The translations under genes were made by a program, and so were the position numbers. Positions 33,215 to 42,474 of a DNA stretch of 64,000 nt are shown here, in pieces. Location of the stretch: NCBI GenBank assembly GCA_024231855.1, contig JAAEQD010000273.1, forward strand, positions 1-64,000. The letters are read 5' to 3'. The notes under the pieces are model-generated. The model made no database searches. It saw nothing but the letters and a program-made list of their open reading frames with translations, and had not been told where the DNA came from. Each line of letters opens with the position of its first letter. The first letter of the stretch is position 1. Origin of the DNA: Candidatus Zixiibacteriota bacterium. Lineage in GTDB: Bacteria; Zixibacteria; MSB-5A5; UBA10806; 4484-95.

Positions 33215-33418
33215 GTGGATACAGGCACCGTCAAGTGGTTTAACGAGCAAAAGGGGTTCGGTTTCATCGTCCCCGATAGCGGCGGCAGTGAATTGTTTGT
33301 TCATTACTCGAATATTGATGCCGAGGGAGTACGCTCCCTTGAAGAAGGTCAAAAAGTCGAGTATGAGGTCGGACAGGGCCGCAAAGGTCCGGAAGCCACA
33401 AAAGTGCGCCCCATCTAA
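33215..33418 (+). CDS. Cold-shock protein (CspA family)
   Basis: A 67-residue single cold-shock domain starting at a GTG preceded by [29 protein letters not shown] contains RNP1 (KGFGFIV), and LFVHYSNID contains RNP2. Conserved W and F residues for nucleic-acid stacking are present. Such proteins bind single-stranded RNA and DNA and keep mRNAs unfolded. The GTG start and long leader suggest control at translation. A strong terminator follows within 20 bases, so it is a single-gene transcript. Confidence 0.95.
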   Translation: MDTGTVKWFNEQKGFGFIVPDSGGSELFVHYSNIDAEGVRSLEEGQKVEYEVGQGRKGPEATKVRPI

Positions 33419-33436
33419 GCCTGATAACAAGGCCAC

Positions 33437-33468
33437 AAAAAAGCCTCGTGAATCCACGGGGCTTTTTT
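33437..33468 (+). terminator. Intrinsic terminator of the cold-shock gene
   Basis: A 14-pair stem from AAAAAAGCCTCGTG (33437-33450) to CACGGGGCTTTTTT (33455-33468), with one T-G wobble and a four-base loop (AATC). The T-run completes the signal, and the A-run makes it work on the other strand as well. Confidence 0.9.
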
Positions 33469-33579
33469 AATTTCGTAATATCCCAACCACGATGTAGCCT
33501 GAGCGGAACATCTTTGAAAGTTAAAGTTTTATCTTGAAAATTACCTAAAATTCCATTAGATTTTATTGGAGGTAAGCTT

Positions 33580-34575
33580 ATGCCCGCGAATCTAACACCT
33601 CAGTATTACGCCCTGGAAAAAGAATTTAAAAAGGAAAACGATCCTTACGAAAAATTACGTCTAGCCAAAGAGCTTATGGCCATTATACCCAAGCATAAGG
33701 GTACCGAAAAGCTGCAGGCTGAATTAAAAGCTAAAATATCTCAACTGAAAAAACAGATAGAAGGCGGCGGCAAGAAACATGGCGTCCGTCAAGCCGACAC
33801 GCTATCCCATATCGACAGGGAGGGCGCGGCGCAGGTAATTCTAATCGGTCCGCCCAATTCGGGGAAGTCAAGCTTGGTGGATAGCCTGACCCATGCAAAA
33901 CCACTGATCGGCGATTACCCTTATACCACGATAAAACCGCTGGCCGGTATGATGGTATATGATACGGTTCCTTTTCAAGTGATCGACACGCCGCCGATAT
34001 CAGAAGAGCTTCTGGAGACATTTCTTTTAAGCCTGATCCGCCAGGCCGATCTGGTGGCAGTTGTGGTTGATGTATCCACTCCCGGTTTTGATAAACGTTT
34101 GAAAGTCCTGTTTGATCGTCTGGAGGAAAAGAGGGTGATTTTGACTCCTGAAATACCTGAAGAAGTCGAGGATGCCCGATTCGCTTATAAAAAATCGTTT
34201 TTCGCGGCCCATAAATTTCTCGATGAAAACGGCGATATTGGCTTAGAGAAGATTAAAACCCTCTATCCGGATTTCAATATCGTGCCAACTTCGATTCTGG
34301 AAGATGAAACACTTGAGAATTTCAAAGCGATGATCTTCAACTCACTTAACATTATCAGGATATATACAAAGCGGGTCGGCCACGAGCCAGATTTCAATGA
34401 TCCGATTATTCTGCCTAACGGCGGAACGGTCGAAGACGCGGCTTATGCCCTTCATAAAGATTTCGCCTACAAGCTCCAATTCGCTAAAATTTGGGGGGAC
34501 GGCAAACACGAAGGTCAGCGGGTGAAAAACAGCTTCGTTTTAACCGATAAAGACATTATCGAATTTCATATTTAG
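33580..34575 (+). CDS. Obg/DRG-like GTPase with C-terminal TGS domain (atypical motifs)
   Basis: A 331-residue protein. A helical N-terminus (about 1-65, with repeated lysines) leads into a P-loop GTPase: G1 is GPPNSGKSS, the DRG-type switch I reads GDYPYTTIKPLAGMM, and G3 is DTPPIS instead of DxxG. No normal NKxD is found; AHKFLD stands near its place. The C-terminal about 75 residues form a TGS domain (DPIILPNGGTVEDAAYALHKDFAYKLQFAKIWG). DRG-like GTPases act on ribosomes or translation factors. The changed G3 and G4 motifs suggest altered nucleotide preference or reduced turnover. GGAGG precedes the ATG. Confidence 0.85.
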   Translation: MPANLTPQYYALEKEFKKENDPYEKLRLAKELMAIIPKHKGTEKLQAELKAKISQLKKQIEGGGKKHGVRQADTLSHIDREGAAQVILIGPPNSGKSSLVDSLTHAKPLIGDYPYTTIKPLAGMMVYDTVPFQVIDTPPISEELLETFLLSLIRQADLVAVVVDVSTPGFDKRLKVLFDRLEEKRVILTPEIPEEVEDARFAYKKSFFAAHKFLDENGDIGLEKIKTLYPDFNIVPTSILEDETLENFKAMIFNSLNIIRIYTKRVGHEPDFNDPIILPNGGTVEDAAYALHKDFAYKLQFAKIWGDGKHEGQRVKNSFVLTDKDIIEFHI

Positions 34576-34691
34576 TATCTATCCGATTATCTTCCGTTAT
34601 AATTCAGCAACTATAGTATTGTATTCGCGTTAAAAAGGTTTTAAGATAATAAATCTCGCCATTGGAAGGACGAAGAAAGGATAAATATGTG

Positions 34692-35372
34692 ATGGACGCG
34701 AATGGAATTAAAGAAATCGCGATAAAGCTGGGCGCTGATCTCTGCGGTATCGCGCCGGTAAAAAGATTTGACAACGCGCCTGATGGATTTCGACCTGTTG
34801 ATATTTATGCCGAATGCCAATCGATATTGGTTTTTGCCAAAAGGCTGCCTACCACATCGCTATTTGCCTCAAGTTGCGTTCCCTACTCTCATGTCAACGA
34901 TTTGATAACCCGGGAAGTTGACAGCCTTACGCTTCAAATTTCGTTGAAACTCGAGGATATCGGTATCAATAATGTCCTGATACCATCGGATGATCCATAC
35001 GAGCACTGGGAATCCGAGAAAATGTACGGCCGGGCGATCCTCTCCCTTCGCCATGCCGGAATGTTAGCCGGACTGGGGAAACTCGGCCAAAGTACGCTTC
35101 TTATTAATGACCGGTACGGCAATATGATCCAAATCGGGGCTACACTTCTAAATGTAGAGTTAGCAGGCGATTCGCTGGCAGATTATGAAGTCTGTCCGGA
35201 TGGTTGCGATCTCTGCCTCGACTCCTGCCCCCAAGCCGCCTTAAATGGCGAGACAGTTAATCAGCTTTTATGCCGGCCATTTTCGAATTTTATTACCCCC
35301 AAGGGCTATAATCTAAAAAAATGTAATCTTTGCCGAAGTATATGCCCAAGTGCCTTGGGCATTGAAGGTTAA
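34692..35372 (+). CDS. QueG-like Fe-S protein (epoxyqueuosine reductase-related)
   Basis: About 226 residues. The start ADLCGIAPVKRFDNAPDGFRP matches the N-terminus of the epoxyqueuosine reductase-like family, and the two cluster regions CPDGCDLCLDSCP and CNLCRSICP are its C-terminal [4Fe-4S] sites. It is shorter than QueG, which also has a HEAT-like tail, so it is more like the small QueG-related Fe-S proteins of unknown substrate. ATG at 34692 is chosen with AAAGGA ten bases upstream; a GTG at 34689 is equally spaced. Confidence 0.8.
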   Translation: MDANGIKEIAIKLGADLCGIAPVKRFDNAPDGFRPVDIYAECQSILVFAKRLPTTSLFASSCVPYSHVNDLITREVDSLTLQISLKLEDIGINNVLIPSDDPYEHWESEKMYGRAILSLRHAGMLAGLGKLGQSTLLINDRYGNMIQIGATLLNVELAGDSLADYEVCPDGCDLCLDSCPQAALNGETVNQLLCRPFSNFITPKGYNLKKCNLCRSICPSALGIEG

Positions 35373-35492
35373 CTAATTCAGGACGATCAATGTATCAGTA
35401 AAAAAGATACTCTTTGCCAGCGATAAAACGCAACAAAGGTATGGTAATCCTCGTAAAGTAAAGACACAGTTCGAAGATGAAGGAGGACCCAA

Positions 35493-36224
35493 ATGAAAGC
35501 AGCAATATCAATTTTTCTGGCATTTATGTTGGTGTTATCAACCGCTATTGCCGCCCCAGGCGATTATGACAAGAAAAAGTGCAAATCCAAAAAGCACGAT
35601 TATCAGCATCAGTATGATCACGACTATCATTATGATTATGACTACGATTATAACTACGATTATGACTACGATTACGACTACGATTACGACCACGATTTTG
35701 ACTTTGATTTTGACTTTGATCACGGGCATTCTCATTTCTATCATAGCTGTCATTGGAATGACCGAAATACCAGCCTGGATATCGAAAACGGCAGCGTAAT
35801 TATTACGCATGATGGCCGGCGCGATGATGAGATCGAAATTAGCAGATCGGGGGATTTACATATTAACGGCAAATCGATCGCCGTCTCGAATAGTCAGAAA
35901 CGATTACTAAAGAAGTATAACGAAACCGCGATCGACATGGTGGATCAAGCGGAGGAGCTGGGTGAAATTGGCGCCGAAATCGGCCTACAAGGGGCAAAGC
36001 TCGGCTTAACAGCGGCATCCAGTACTTTGAAACTGCTATTCTCGGGGTTTGATACCGATGATCTGGAAGCTGAACTTGAGGAAGAAGCCGAAAAATTGGA
36101 GATAGAAGCCGAAGCTCTCGAGGAGCAGGCTGAACGAGTCGAGGAAATGGCTGAGGATCTGGAAGATATCGCCGATGAACTGCAAGACGAAATCGACGAG
36201 CTTCGCAGATTAAGTTGGTTTTAA
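35493..36224 (+). CDS. Secreted Tyr-Asp repeat protein with YggN/DUF2884-like region
   Basis: A 243-residue protein with a signal peptide (cleavage near AIA-AP, residues 1-20). Residues 47-76 are almost perfect YD dipeptides ending in FD dipeptides, encoded by a hexanucleotide repeat. HGHSHFYHSCHW follows. From about residue 95 on it resembles YggN/DUF2884: IENGSVIITHDG, DLHINGKSIAVSNSQKRLLKKYNETA and a long acidic coiled coil (about 185-240). YggN-type proteins are periplasmic and of unknown role. The alternating acid/aromatic repeat with histidines and a cysteine suggests cation or metal binding. AAGGAGG precedes the ATG. Confidence 0.85.
   Translation: MKAAISIFLAFMLVLSTAIAAPGDYDKKKCKSKKHDYQHQYDHDYHYDYDYDYNYDYDYDYDYDYDHDFDFDFDFDHGHSHFYHSCHWNDRNTSLDIENGSVIITHDGRRDDEIEISRSGDLHINGKSIAVSNSQKRLLKKYNETAIDMVDQAEELGEIGAEIGLQGAKLGLTAASSTLKLLFSGFDTDDLEAELEEEAEKLEIEAEALEEQAERVEEMAEDLEDIADELQDEIDELRRLSWF
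35631..35720 (+). repeat. In-frame hexanucleotide (GAYTAY/GAYTTY) microsatellite
   Basis: Thirty codons alternating Asp with Tyr and then Asp with Phe, with synonymous changes (TAT/TAC, GAT/GAC) that show the repeat is old and kept at the protein level. Confidence 0.9.
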
Positions 36225-36517
36225 ATTCTACTCCGGTAACTTAGAAAGCAGCCATATAATCAACTAAGCATTATATGATTTGATGTCAATTTCAATACTT
36301 AGGAATATTATTTTCGAACACCAGGTTAGTTTTTCTAATTTTCTCCTGAATGTCAAATCCGACCAGAATTACTCGATTAATCACCATAAAACTAAAAAAA
36401 ATAAAAAAAAAGGGAATTTATAGCTGTAAATTCCGTATATTAAAGCGTGTACTTGGGAGAGCACCATTCTTCAATTAAATGAAAGACCTATTTTTACCAG
36501 TTATAAAGGAGTAAACT

Positions 36518-38062
36518 ATGACTGATATATCACGCAGGAGATTTATTAAAAACAGCGCGTCAGGAATAGCATTAGCTACCGTGCCTATATTTTTAAAGGT
36601 CGATCCGATGATGGCGTTTGCTACTCCGGCCGGAGGAGAACGTAAATTAAGCGATTACTACGCGCATTTCGGTGTGGATGAAAAAATAATCCGGGATGTT
36701 ATGGCGGTAGCTCTGGAAAAGGGCGGTGATTACTGCGATATCTTCTTTCAACATCGGATTAACAACTGGATCGGACTCGAGGATAAAGCGGTTAACAAAG
36801 CTTACTGCGATGTCGATTACGGCGTTGGTATTCGGGTAATCGAGGGTGAACAAACCGGGTATTCTTTTACCGAGGATATAACACCCAAGGCGATGAAATT
36901 GGCGGCAAAAACGGCCTCGAATATCGCCAGTCAAAATAAAAACACACCGCCGGCCGAATTGAAATTTCACGATACTCCCAATTACTATCATATCGAGACA
37001 ACCTGGGAAGAAATAAGCATCGACCAGAAAATTCCATATCTTCAGAGAATTAACGATAAAGTATTTAACCTGGATAACCGGATTATTAAATCACGAATCT
37101 GGTTTAGAGATGAAAGCTCTTATGTGCTTATCGCCACATCCGAGGGCAGAATCGCCTGTGACTACAGACCCATGACGAGTATCAGTGTAACCTGTGTAGC
37201 GGAGCAAGACGGTAAACGGGAGCAGAGTTCATTCGCCTATGGACCTCGGGCCGGAATTGAATATTTTACGCCCGAAAGAGTAGAAAATCTGGCCACCGAA
37301 ACTGTCAGACGGACTGTCAGCTTGTTTGACGCGGTAAAACCGGAGGCGGGTGAAATGGAAGTTGTCCTGGCTGCTGGAAACTCGGGGATTTTACTTCACG
37401 AGGCCATCGGCCACGGTATGGAGGCGGATTTCAACCGCAAAGGCATCTCTATTTTCGCCGATAAAATCAACAAACCGGTAGCTGAGAGTTTCGTTTCAAT
37501 TGTCGATGACGCCACTAATCCGAATTATCGCGGTTCGCTTAATGTTGATGATGAAGCTAACGACACCGAAAAAACATATCTCGTAAAAGATGGCATTCTG
37601 AAAAGCTATCTGCATGATCGTATAAGCGCCAAACACTACAATGTTAAGCCTACCGGTAACGGTCGGCGGCAAACATTCCGCTACCCTCCTATTCCCAGGA
37701 TGAGAAATACATATATGCTCCCCGGCCCGCATACTAAAGAAGAGATTATTAAGAGCGTGAAGAAGGGTATATACACGGAAACATTCACTAATGGCGAGGT
37801 CGCCATTGGCGCGGGCGATTTCACTTTTTATGTTCAAACGGGTCGCATGATCGAAAACGGCGAATTGACCAGGCCAATTAAGGATGTCAATATCATTGGT
37901 AATGGCCCGGATGTTTTAAGTAAAATAGTCATGGTTGGCAACGACATGAAAATATACGAAGGCGGCGGCTACTGCGGCAAAGATGGTCAACGGTGTTTGG
38001 TTTCAGATGGCCTGCCCACCTGCAAGGTGTCATCGATAACCGTAGGCGGGGTTAGCTCTTAG
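36518..38062 (+). CDS. tldD: TldD-type metalloprotease subunit with Tat signal
   Basis: A 514-residue protein starting with a twin-arginine signal (SRRRFIKNSASGIALATV), then the TldD fold. HEAIGH (294-299) gives the HExxxH zinc ligands; the C-terminal GGYCGKDGQRC region supplies the usual cysteine ligand. TldD/TldE pairs form a heterodimer in which peptides thread to the TldD site. The Tat signal predicts activity in the periplasm, unlike the cytoplasmic TldD of E. coli. The TldE-type partner gene follows 54 bases later. AAAGGAG precedes the ATG. Confidence 0.9.
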   Translation: MTDISRRRFIKNSASGIALATVPIFLKVDPMMAFATPAGGERKLSDYYAHFGVDEKIIRDVMAVALEKGGDYCDIFFQHRINNWIGLEDKAVNKAYCDVDYGVGIRVIEGEQTGYSFTEDITPKAMKLAAKTASNIASQNKNTPPAELKFHDTPNYYHIETTWEEISIDQKIPYLQRINDKVFNLDNRIIKSRIWFRDESSYVLIATSEGRIACDYRPMTSISVTCVAEQDGKREQSSFAYGPRAGIEYFTPERVENLATETVRRTVSLFDAVKPEAGEMEVVLAAGNSGILLHEAIGHGMEADFNRKGISIFADKINKPVAESFVSIVDDATNPNYRGSLNVDDEANDTEKTYLVKDGILKSYLHDRISAKHYNVKPTGNGRRQTFRYPPIPRMRNTYMLPGPHTKEEIIKSVKKGIYTETFTNGEVAIGAGDFTFYVQTGRMIENGELTRPIKDVNIIGNGPDVLSKIVMVGNDMKIYEGGGYCGKDGQRCLVSDGLPTCKVSSITVGGVSS

Positions 38063-38116
38063 AGCTAATAGCCTGATGAAACGATGCAAATTATAAACCA
38101 GAAAAAGGCTTGAATT

Positions 38117-39439
38117 ATGAATAAAAAAGAAAGATTGGAACTTGCCAACTGGGCTGTTGCTCAAGCTCGGAAAGCCGGCGCCGATGATGTTGCCGTCGAT
38201 ATCGTCAATCAAAGGGACATCGAAATAGAGCACCGCAACCGTCAACTGGACAAGCTAAAGGAATCAACTCAGAACTCTCTTAGCTTAACTATCTATGCCA
38301 ACCATCGCTATTCTTCACATTCAACGAATGATATTAGAAAGGATTCTTTAGGGAAGTTTATCAGCGAGGTGGTCGGTATGACCAAATATCTCAGCGAAGA
38401 TGAATTCCGCAGCCTTCCCGATCCGAAGTACTATGCCGGCCAGAAAGATATCGACCTGGAAATTCTCGACCGAAAATATGAAAATGTAACATCCGAGCAA
38501 AGGGTAAAAATAGCCAAAGAAATCGAGGACGTCACGCTTGCCTCAAGCGATAATATAATTTCCTGCACTGCTTATTATTCCGACACGTTTTTTAATACGG
38601 TCAAAGTTCACAGCAATGGTTTTAAAGGCGAACGAGAAGGGACGAGTTTCGGCAGTGGTGTTGAGGTTACGGTTCGAGATGGCGACAGGGGACGCCCGGA
38701 GGATTGGGAATGGAGAACTGTCAGGTTTAACAAAGATTTGGCTTCACCTGATTATCTCGGGAAATCCGCGGCCAGGCGCGCGCTTGGAAAAATAGGCCAG
38801 ACCAAAATGGAATCCGGTGTTTATGATATGGTGATCGAGAATCGAGCCGCAAGCAGGCTCTTATATTCTCTGAGGGGTCCTATGGGTGGACGCGCGCTTC
38901 AACAGAAAAGCTCATTTCTGGAAGGCAAACTCGGCGAAAAAATCGCCTCCGATAAATTTACCGTCATTGACGACCCGTTCATAAAATCGGGTTTAGGCTC
39001 CAGGCTTTACGATGGCGAAGGTATGGCGACCAAACGAAGGGTGCTGATAGAAAAAGGCGTGTTGAAATCTTATTATATCGGAAACTATTACGGCAAGAAA
39101 CTCGAGATGGAACCTACGATTGGGTCATCCACCAACACGGTATTCGAATATGGCACAAGATCAGCCGAAGAAATGATCAAGGATATGAAAAAGGGATTCT
39201 TTATCACGGGCTTCATCGGTGGTAATTCCAACTCCACCACCGGTGATTTCTCATATGGAATTACCGGCAAATATGTTGAGGATGGCAAAATCATTCAGCC
39301 GGTCAACGAGATGAATATTTCTGGCAGCTTAATCGAACTTTGGAATCAACTTATTGAGACCGGCAATGACCCATATATTTATTCATCTATGCGCCGCCCC
39401 AGTTTGTATTTCAAGGATATCCAGTTCAGTGGAATATAA
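38117..39439 (+). CDS. tldE: TldE/PmbA-type partner subunit
   Basis: A 440-residue PmbA/TldE-family protein without HExxxH, as expected for the non-catalytic subunit. Family marks are AQARKAGADDVAVDIVNQRD at the N-terminus, IENRAASRLLYSLRGPMGGRALQQKSSFL in the middle, and FITGFIGGNSNSTTGDFSYGITG at the end. It has no signal peptide although its TldD partner carries a Tat signal, so it may travel as a bound passenger. It sits in the same transcript as the TldD gene and is followed by a strong terminator. Confidence 0.9.
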   Translation: MNKKERLELANWAVAQARKAGADDVAVDIVNQRDIEIEHRNRQLDKLKESTQNSLSLTIYANHRYSSHSTNDIRKDSLGKFISEVVGMTKYLSEDEFRSLPDPKYYAGQKDIDLEILDRKYENVTSEQRVKIAKEIEDVTLASSDNIISCTAYYSDTFFNTVKVHSNGFKGEREGTSFGSGVEVTVRDGDRGRPEDWEWRTVRFNKDLASPDYLGKSAARRALGKIGQTKMESGVYDMVIENRAASRLLYSLRGPMGGRALQQKSSFLEGKLGEKIASDKFTVIDDPFIKSGLGSRLYDGEGMATKRRVLIEKGVLKSYYIGNYYGKKLEMEPTIGSSTNTVFEYGTRSAEEMIKDMKKGFFITGFIGGNSNSTTGDFSYGITGKYVEDGKIIQPVNEMNISGSLIELWNQLIETGNDPYIYSSMRRPSLYFKDIQFSGI

Positions 39440-39470
39440 ACGATATTGTTCTTACAGAATTAATTAATGC

Positions 39471-39499
39471 AAGGCGTCCAACCGGGCGCCTTTGCTTTT
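39471..39499. terminator. Terminator between converging genes
   Basis: AAGGCGTCC (39471-39479) pairs with GGGCGCCTT (39484-39492), nine pairs with one T-G wobble and an AACC loop, followed by TGCTTTT. Confidence 0.85.
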
Positions 39500-39515
39500 A
39501 TTATTAAGCCGTTTA

Positions 39516-40646
39516 TCACTCAAATCTAGCGATAGTTTTGCTAATTTCTTCAAGCGCCATGTCTATATCTTCAGTTTTGGTGAACTTACCCACGGAAAAA
39601 CGAATCGTGCCCATCGCGTACTCGATCGGCACTTTCATCGCCTCCAGCACACTGGAAATTTTTATATCCTCGCTATGGCAGGCCGCTCCGGCCGAGGCAG
39701 CTACGTTTTTCATCTCCGAAAGAATAACATTGGCCTTTAAACCTTTAAAACTAACACTACAGGTGTTTGGTAATCGTTTGTCCGGATGGCCGTTTAGCCT
39801 GATATCAGGAAATCGCTTTTTCAATCCAGCCTCGAGGCGATCGCGCGTCTGCTTCATTTGCCTATAATGATTATCGAAATCCTGATCGACCAGGGCGCAG
39901 GCTTGGCCTAAGCCGACGATTTCCAGGACGTTCTCGGTACCGGCTCGACGGTTCATCTCGTGGTCAGCGCCGTGGATTTGTTTTTCAAGTTTTACGCCAT
40001 CCCGAATATATAATGCGCCAATTCCTTTGGGGGCATACAGCTTATGCCCGGCAATCGAGAGTAGATCGACTTTTAATTCATCGAGATGAACCGGTATCTT
40101 GCCTACCGCTTGGGCGCAATCGGTATGCATCCGTATATTATGGCGATGGGCAATATCGGCAATCTCAGCTATCGGCTCGATTGTACCAACCTCATTATTG
40201 GCATGCATGATTGTAATGAGTATTGTTTCCGGCGTAATCGCCTTTTCAACCTGAATCGGGGCAACCAGACCGAATTCATCCACAGGCAGATAGGTGATTT
40301 TACATCCTTGTTCTTCCAGAAATTGGCATACTTTAGTAACGGCCGGATGTTCCACCGCCGAGGTGATTATATGATTGCCTTTATCGTGATAAGCCCGGGC
40401 CACGCCTTTTAAAGCGAAGTTATTCGCCTCCGAGCCGCCGCTGGTGAATAGTATCTCATCAGTATGGCAGTTAAGCATATCCGCTACCTGCAATCGGGCT
40501 TTATCAATAGCCTTCCTGGTTTGTACACCATAGGCATGGCCGCTGGATGGATTGCCGAAATGCTCGGTAACATAAGGCAGCATCGCCTCTCCCACTTTGG
40601 AATCGACAGGCGTTGTAGCGTTATAGTCAAGGTATATCGGTCGCAT
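39516..40646 (-). CDS. Cysteine desulfurase (NifS/IscS family)
   Basis: A 376-residue PLP-dependent class V aminotransferase. The start YLDYNATTPVD, the FTSGGSEANNFALKG loop, HAN-NEVGTIEPI and the lysine K202 in SIAGHKLYAPKG all match; C323 in AASAGAACHSE is the persulfide-carrying cysteine. It takes sulfur from cysteine for Fe-S clusters or thio-nucleotides. No scaffold (IscU/NifU) or regulator lies nearby, so its exact target is not visible. Length is normal, and it is transcribed leftward into a terminator. Confidence 0.93.
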   Translation of the reverse strand: MRPIYLDYNATTPVDSKVGEAMLPYVTEHFGNPSSGHAYGVQTRKAIDKARLQVADMLNCHTDEILFTSGGSEANNFALKGVARAYHDKGNHIITSAVEHPAVTKVCQFLEEQGCKITYLPVDEFGLVAPIQVEKAITPETILITIMHANNEVGTIEPIAEIADIAHRHNIRMHTDCAQAVGKIPVHLDELKVDLLSIAGHKLYAPKGIGALYIRDGVKLEKQIHGADHEMNRRAGTENVLEIVGLGQACALVDQDFDNHYRQMKQTRDRLEAGLKKRFPDIRLNGHPDKRLPNTCSVSFKGLKANVILSEMKNVAASAGAACHSEDIKISSVLEAMKVPIEYAMGTIRFSVGKFTKTEDIDMALEEISKTIARFE

Positions 40647-40782
40647 AATTTATCTCCGTTTAATTCTTCCGCTTTATTAGTTAAAAACTGTTCATCCGCG
40701 ATTTGTTCCCTATCAAAGATATAGAAAAAAACGTGTTATTTCAATTATATAATCATTTTCATCAAATCCTCGCCTTAAATGA

Positions 40783-40811
40783 GAAACACAGCCCCTATAA
40801 GGCTGTGTTTC
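40783..40811 (-). terminator. Hairpin terminator of the flotillin operon
   Basis: GAAACACAGCC (40783-40793) and GGCTGTGTTTC (40801-40811) are a perfect 11-base stem with a seven-base loop. It follows the flotillin gene on the minus strand; the T-run is weak. Confidence 0.75.
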
Positions 40812-40849
40812 CCGGATTCCACGCTATAGTTTTAGTAAATCGCTTCAGG

Positions 40850-42436
40850 TCATTCTTCTTCGGCGACTTCCGCTTTTTCGATCCCGGCTTTTCTCAATAA
40901 ATCACTAATATCGAAGCCGGCGGCCTTAAGTTGCTCAATCATCTGGAACAATATTACCGGTCCGGTTTTGGCGAAGCGCTGAAGCGCGCCTTTATCATTG
41001 CCGCCGTTACCGCCGCTATCTACCACTACCAACTTATCGATATTGCCCATCGGGGCCGCAATCGCGCTAAACACTGAGCCCAATGATTCTACAGTTGGCG
41101 GGAGTGATTTAATTAGTTCGAGAATTAGCGCTTTATCATTGAAGTTGCTATAGGCATCGGCGATCTTCAGCAGCGCTTCGGCTCGCGCCAAGCCCTGTTG
41201 TCTGATAACTTCCGCTTCCGCCAGACCCTGTTCTTTGATAATATCGGCCTGCGCCAAACCTTTGGCTTTAACCGCGGTCGCTTCACCGGTTCCTTCCATT
41301 TCGAGTTTATGTTTTTCAGCGTCGGCGCGCGCTTTAGTCGCGTACTTGTCGCCATCAGCACGGGCGGTTTCCGCCTGCTTATAACCTTCCGATTCCCTGA
41401 CCAAAGCATCAGCCTTGGCCTTTGCCGGTACCACTACTGATGCTTCCTGGGCTTTTCGTTCGCGTAAAACATTTTGCTCTTCAACGGCAATCTGTGACCG
41501 GGATTTCTCTTCATCGATCTTAACTTCAGCGACTATAACTTTCTGACGTTCCTCGGCGGTTGCCAATGGTCCGGCCTGTTCGGCTTTGGCGGTTTGGGTC
41601 GCTACCTCGGCGGCATACGTTTGTTTTGCTACGTCGGCTTCCTTGGTCGCTTCCGCCTTAAGTTTTTCATTACTCTGGGCTACTACTTCGGCCGCCCGGT
41701 CGGCATCGGTGGCTTTTTTCTTGGCTTCGGCCTGTGCTTCAGCTTCGCCAATAGCCGCGTCGCGCTGCACTTCGGCAGTACGTTTCTTACCCAGCGCGTC
41801 TATATATCCCTGATTATCAGTTATAGACTGCGGATTAAATACATCCAGTTGCATTCCCAATCTTGCCAGATCTTCGGTGGCCTCTTTCAATACCTGCTGA
41901 CGGAATGCGTCGCGATCCTTAATCAATTGATCGACAGTTAATGTGCCGACAACGCCTCGAAGGTTGGCTTCGAGAGTTTCCCGGGCGGTACCTACGATAT
42001 TACTGTGCTCCATACCAAGAAATCTCGAACCGGCCGCCAGCAGCGATGCCGCGTCATCTTTAAACCGAATATTGGCAACAGCTTCCACCGTGACCAGTAC
42101 GCCATCGATATTGGGCATATTCTCGACCCGAATCTGGGGTAGAGTAATTTCCGATAAATCGAGGAATTGAACCGCTTCAATAATCGGTTTGCGCATCCGA
42201 CCACCGCCTGTAACAACAACTGTTCCCGGCGGAAGAACGGTTACCGGCTTGTCGTCAGGAATACCGGCTTGTTTAATTTGCTTTATTTTTCTTTTGCCGC
42301 TTTTCGCGCCATAGAAAAACGCCGCTCTATTGGGCGGGACACGGATATAAAAAGCCGCCAGTACCTTAACCAGTACAAAAAACGCGATAACAATCGCCAG
42401 GCCTATAATCGGCCAGATTAAACTTTCTATTATCAT
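40850..42436 (-). CDS. Flotillin-like SPFH protein
   Basis: A 528-residue protein. One N-terminal helix (IIGLAIVIAFFVLVKVL) leads into an SPFH domain (FYIRVPPNRAAFFYGAKSGKR; GTVVVTGGGRMRKPIIE) and then a very long alanine/glutamate/lysine-rich coiled coil with repeated 'AEV..QGLA.AE' units, as in flotillins and YuaG/FloT. It organises membrane microdomains and signalling or secretion complexes. An NfeD-like gene lies 38 bases upstream in the same operon, the usual pairing for this family. GGAGGAG precedes the ATG. Confidence 0.93.
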   Translation of the reverse strand: MIIESLIWPIIGLAIVIAFFVLVKVLAAFYIRVPPNRAAFFYGAKSGKRKIKQIKQAGIPDDKPVTVLPPGTVVVTGGGRMRKPIIEAVQFLDLSEITLPQIRVENMPNIDGVLVTVEAVANIRFKDDAASLLAAGSRFLGMEHSNIVGTARETLEANLRGVVGTLTVDQLIKDRDAFRQQVLKEATEDLARLGMQLDVFNPQSITDNQGYIDALGKKRTAEVQRDAAIGEAEAQAEAKKKATDADRAAEVVAQSNEKLKAEATKEADVAKQTYAAEVATQTAKAEQAGPLATAEERQKVIVAEVKIDEEKSRSQIAVEEQNVLRERKAQEASVVVPAKAKADALVRESEGYKQAETARADGDKYATKARADAEKHKLEMEGTGEATAVKAKGLAQADIIKEQGLAEAEVIRQQGLARAEALLKIADAYSNFNDKALILELIKSLPPTVESLGSVFSAIAAPMGNIDKLVVVDSGGNGGNDKGALQRFAKTGPVILFQMIEQLKAAGFDISDLLRKAGIEKAEVAEEE

Positions 42437-42474
42437 TGCTCCTCCATCATTGAAGTTATATTGATTTTCAATTA

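Noticed and set aside
35631-35720. CRISPR-like repeats
   Set aside because: The period is six bases with no spacers; it is an in-frame microsatellite.
35538-35810. A Val/Ile-repeat membrane protein on the minus strand, and a Thr/Ile frame on the plus strand
   Set aside because: Both are other-frame readings of the YD-repeat microsatellite.
36405-36434. Hairpin GGAATTTA/TAAATTCC after an A-rich stretch
   Set aside because: It is AT-rich with no T-run on the plus strand and there is no minus-strand gene ending here, so I could not call it a terminator.
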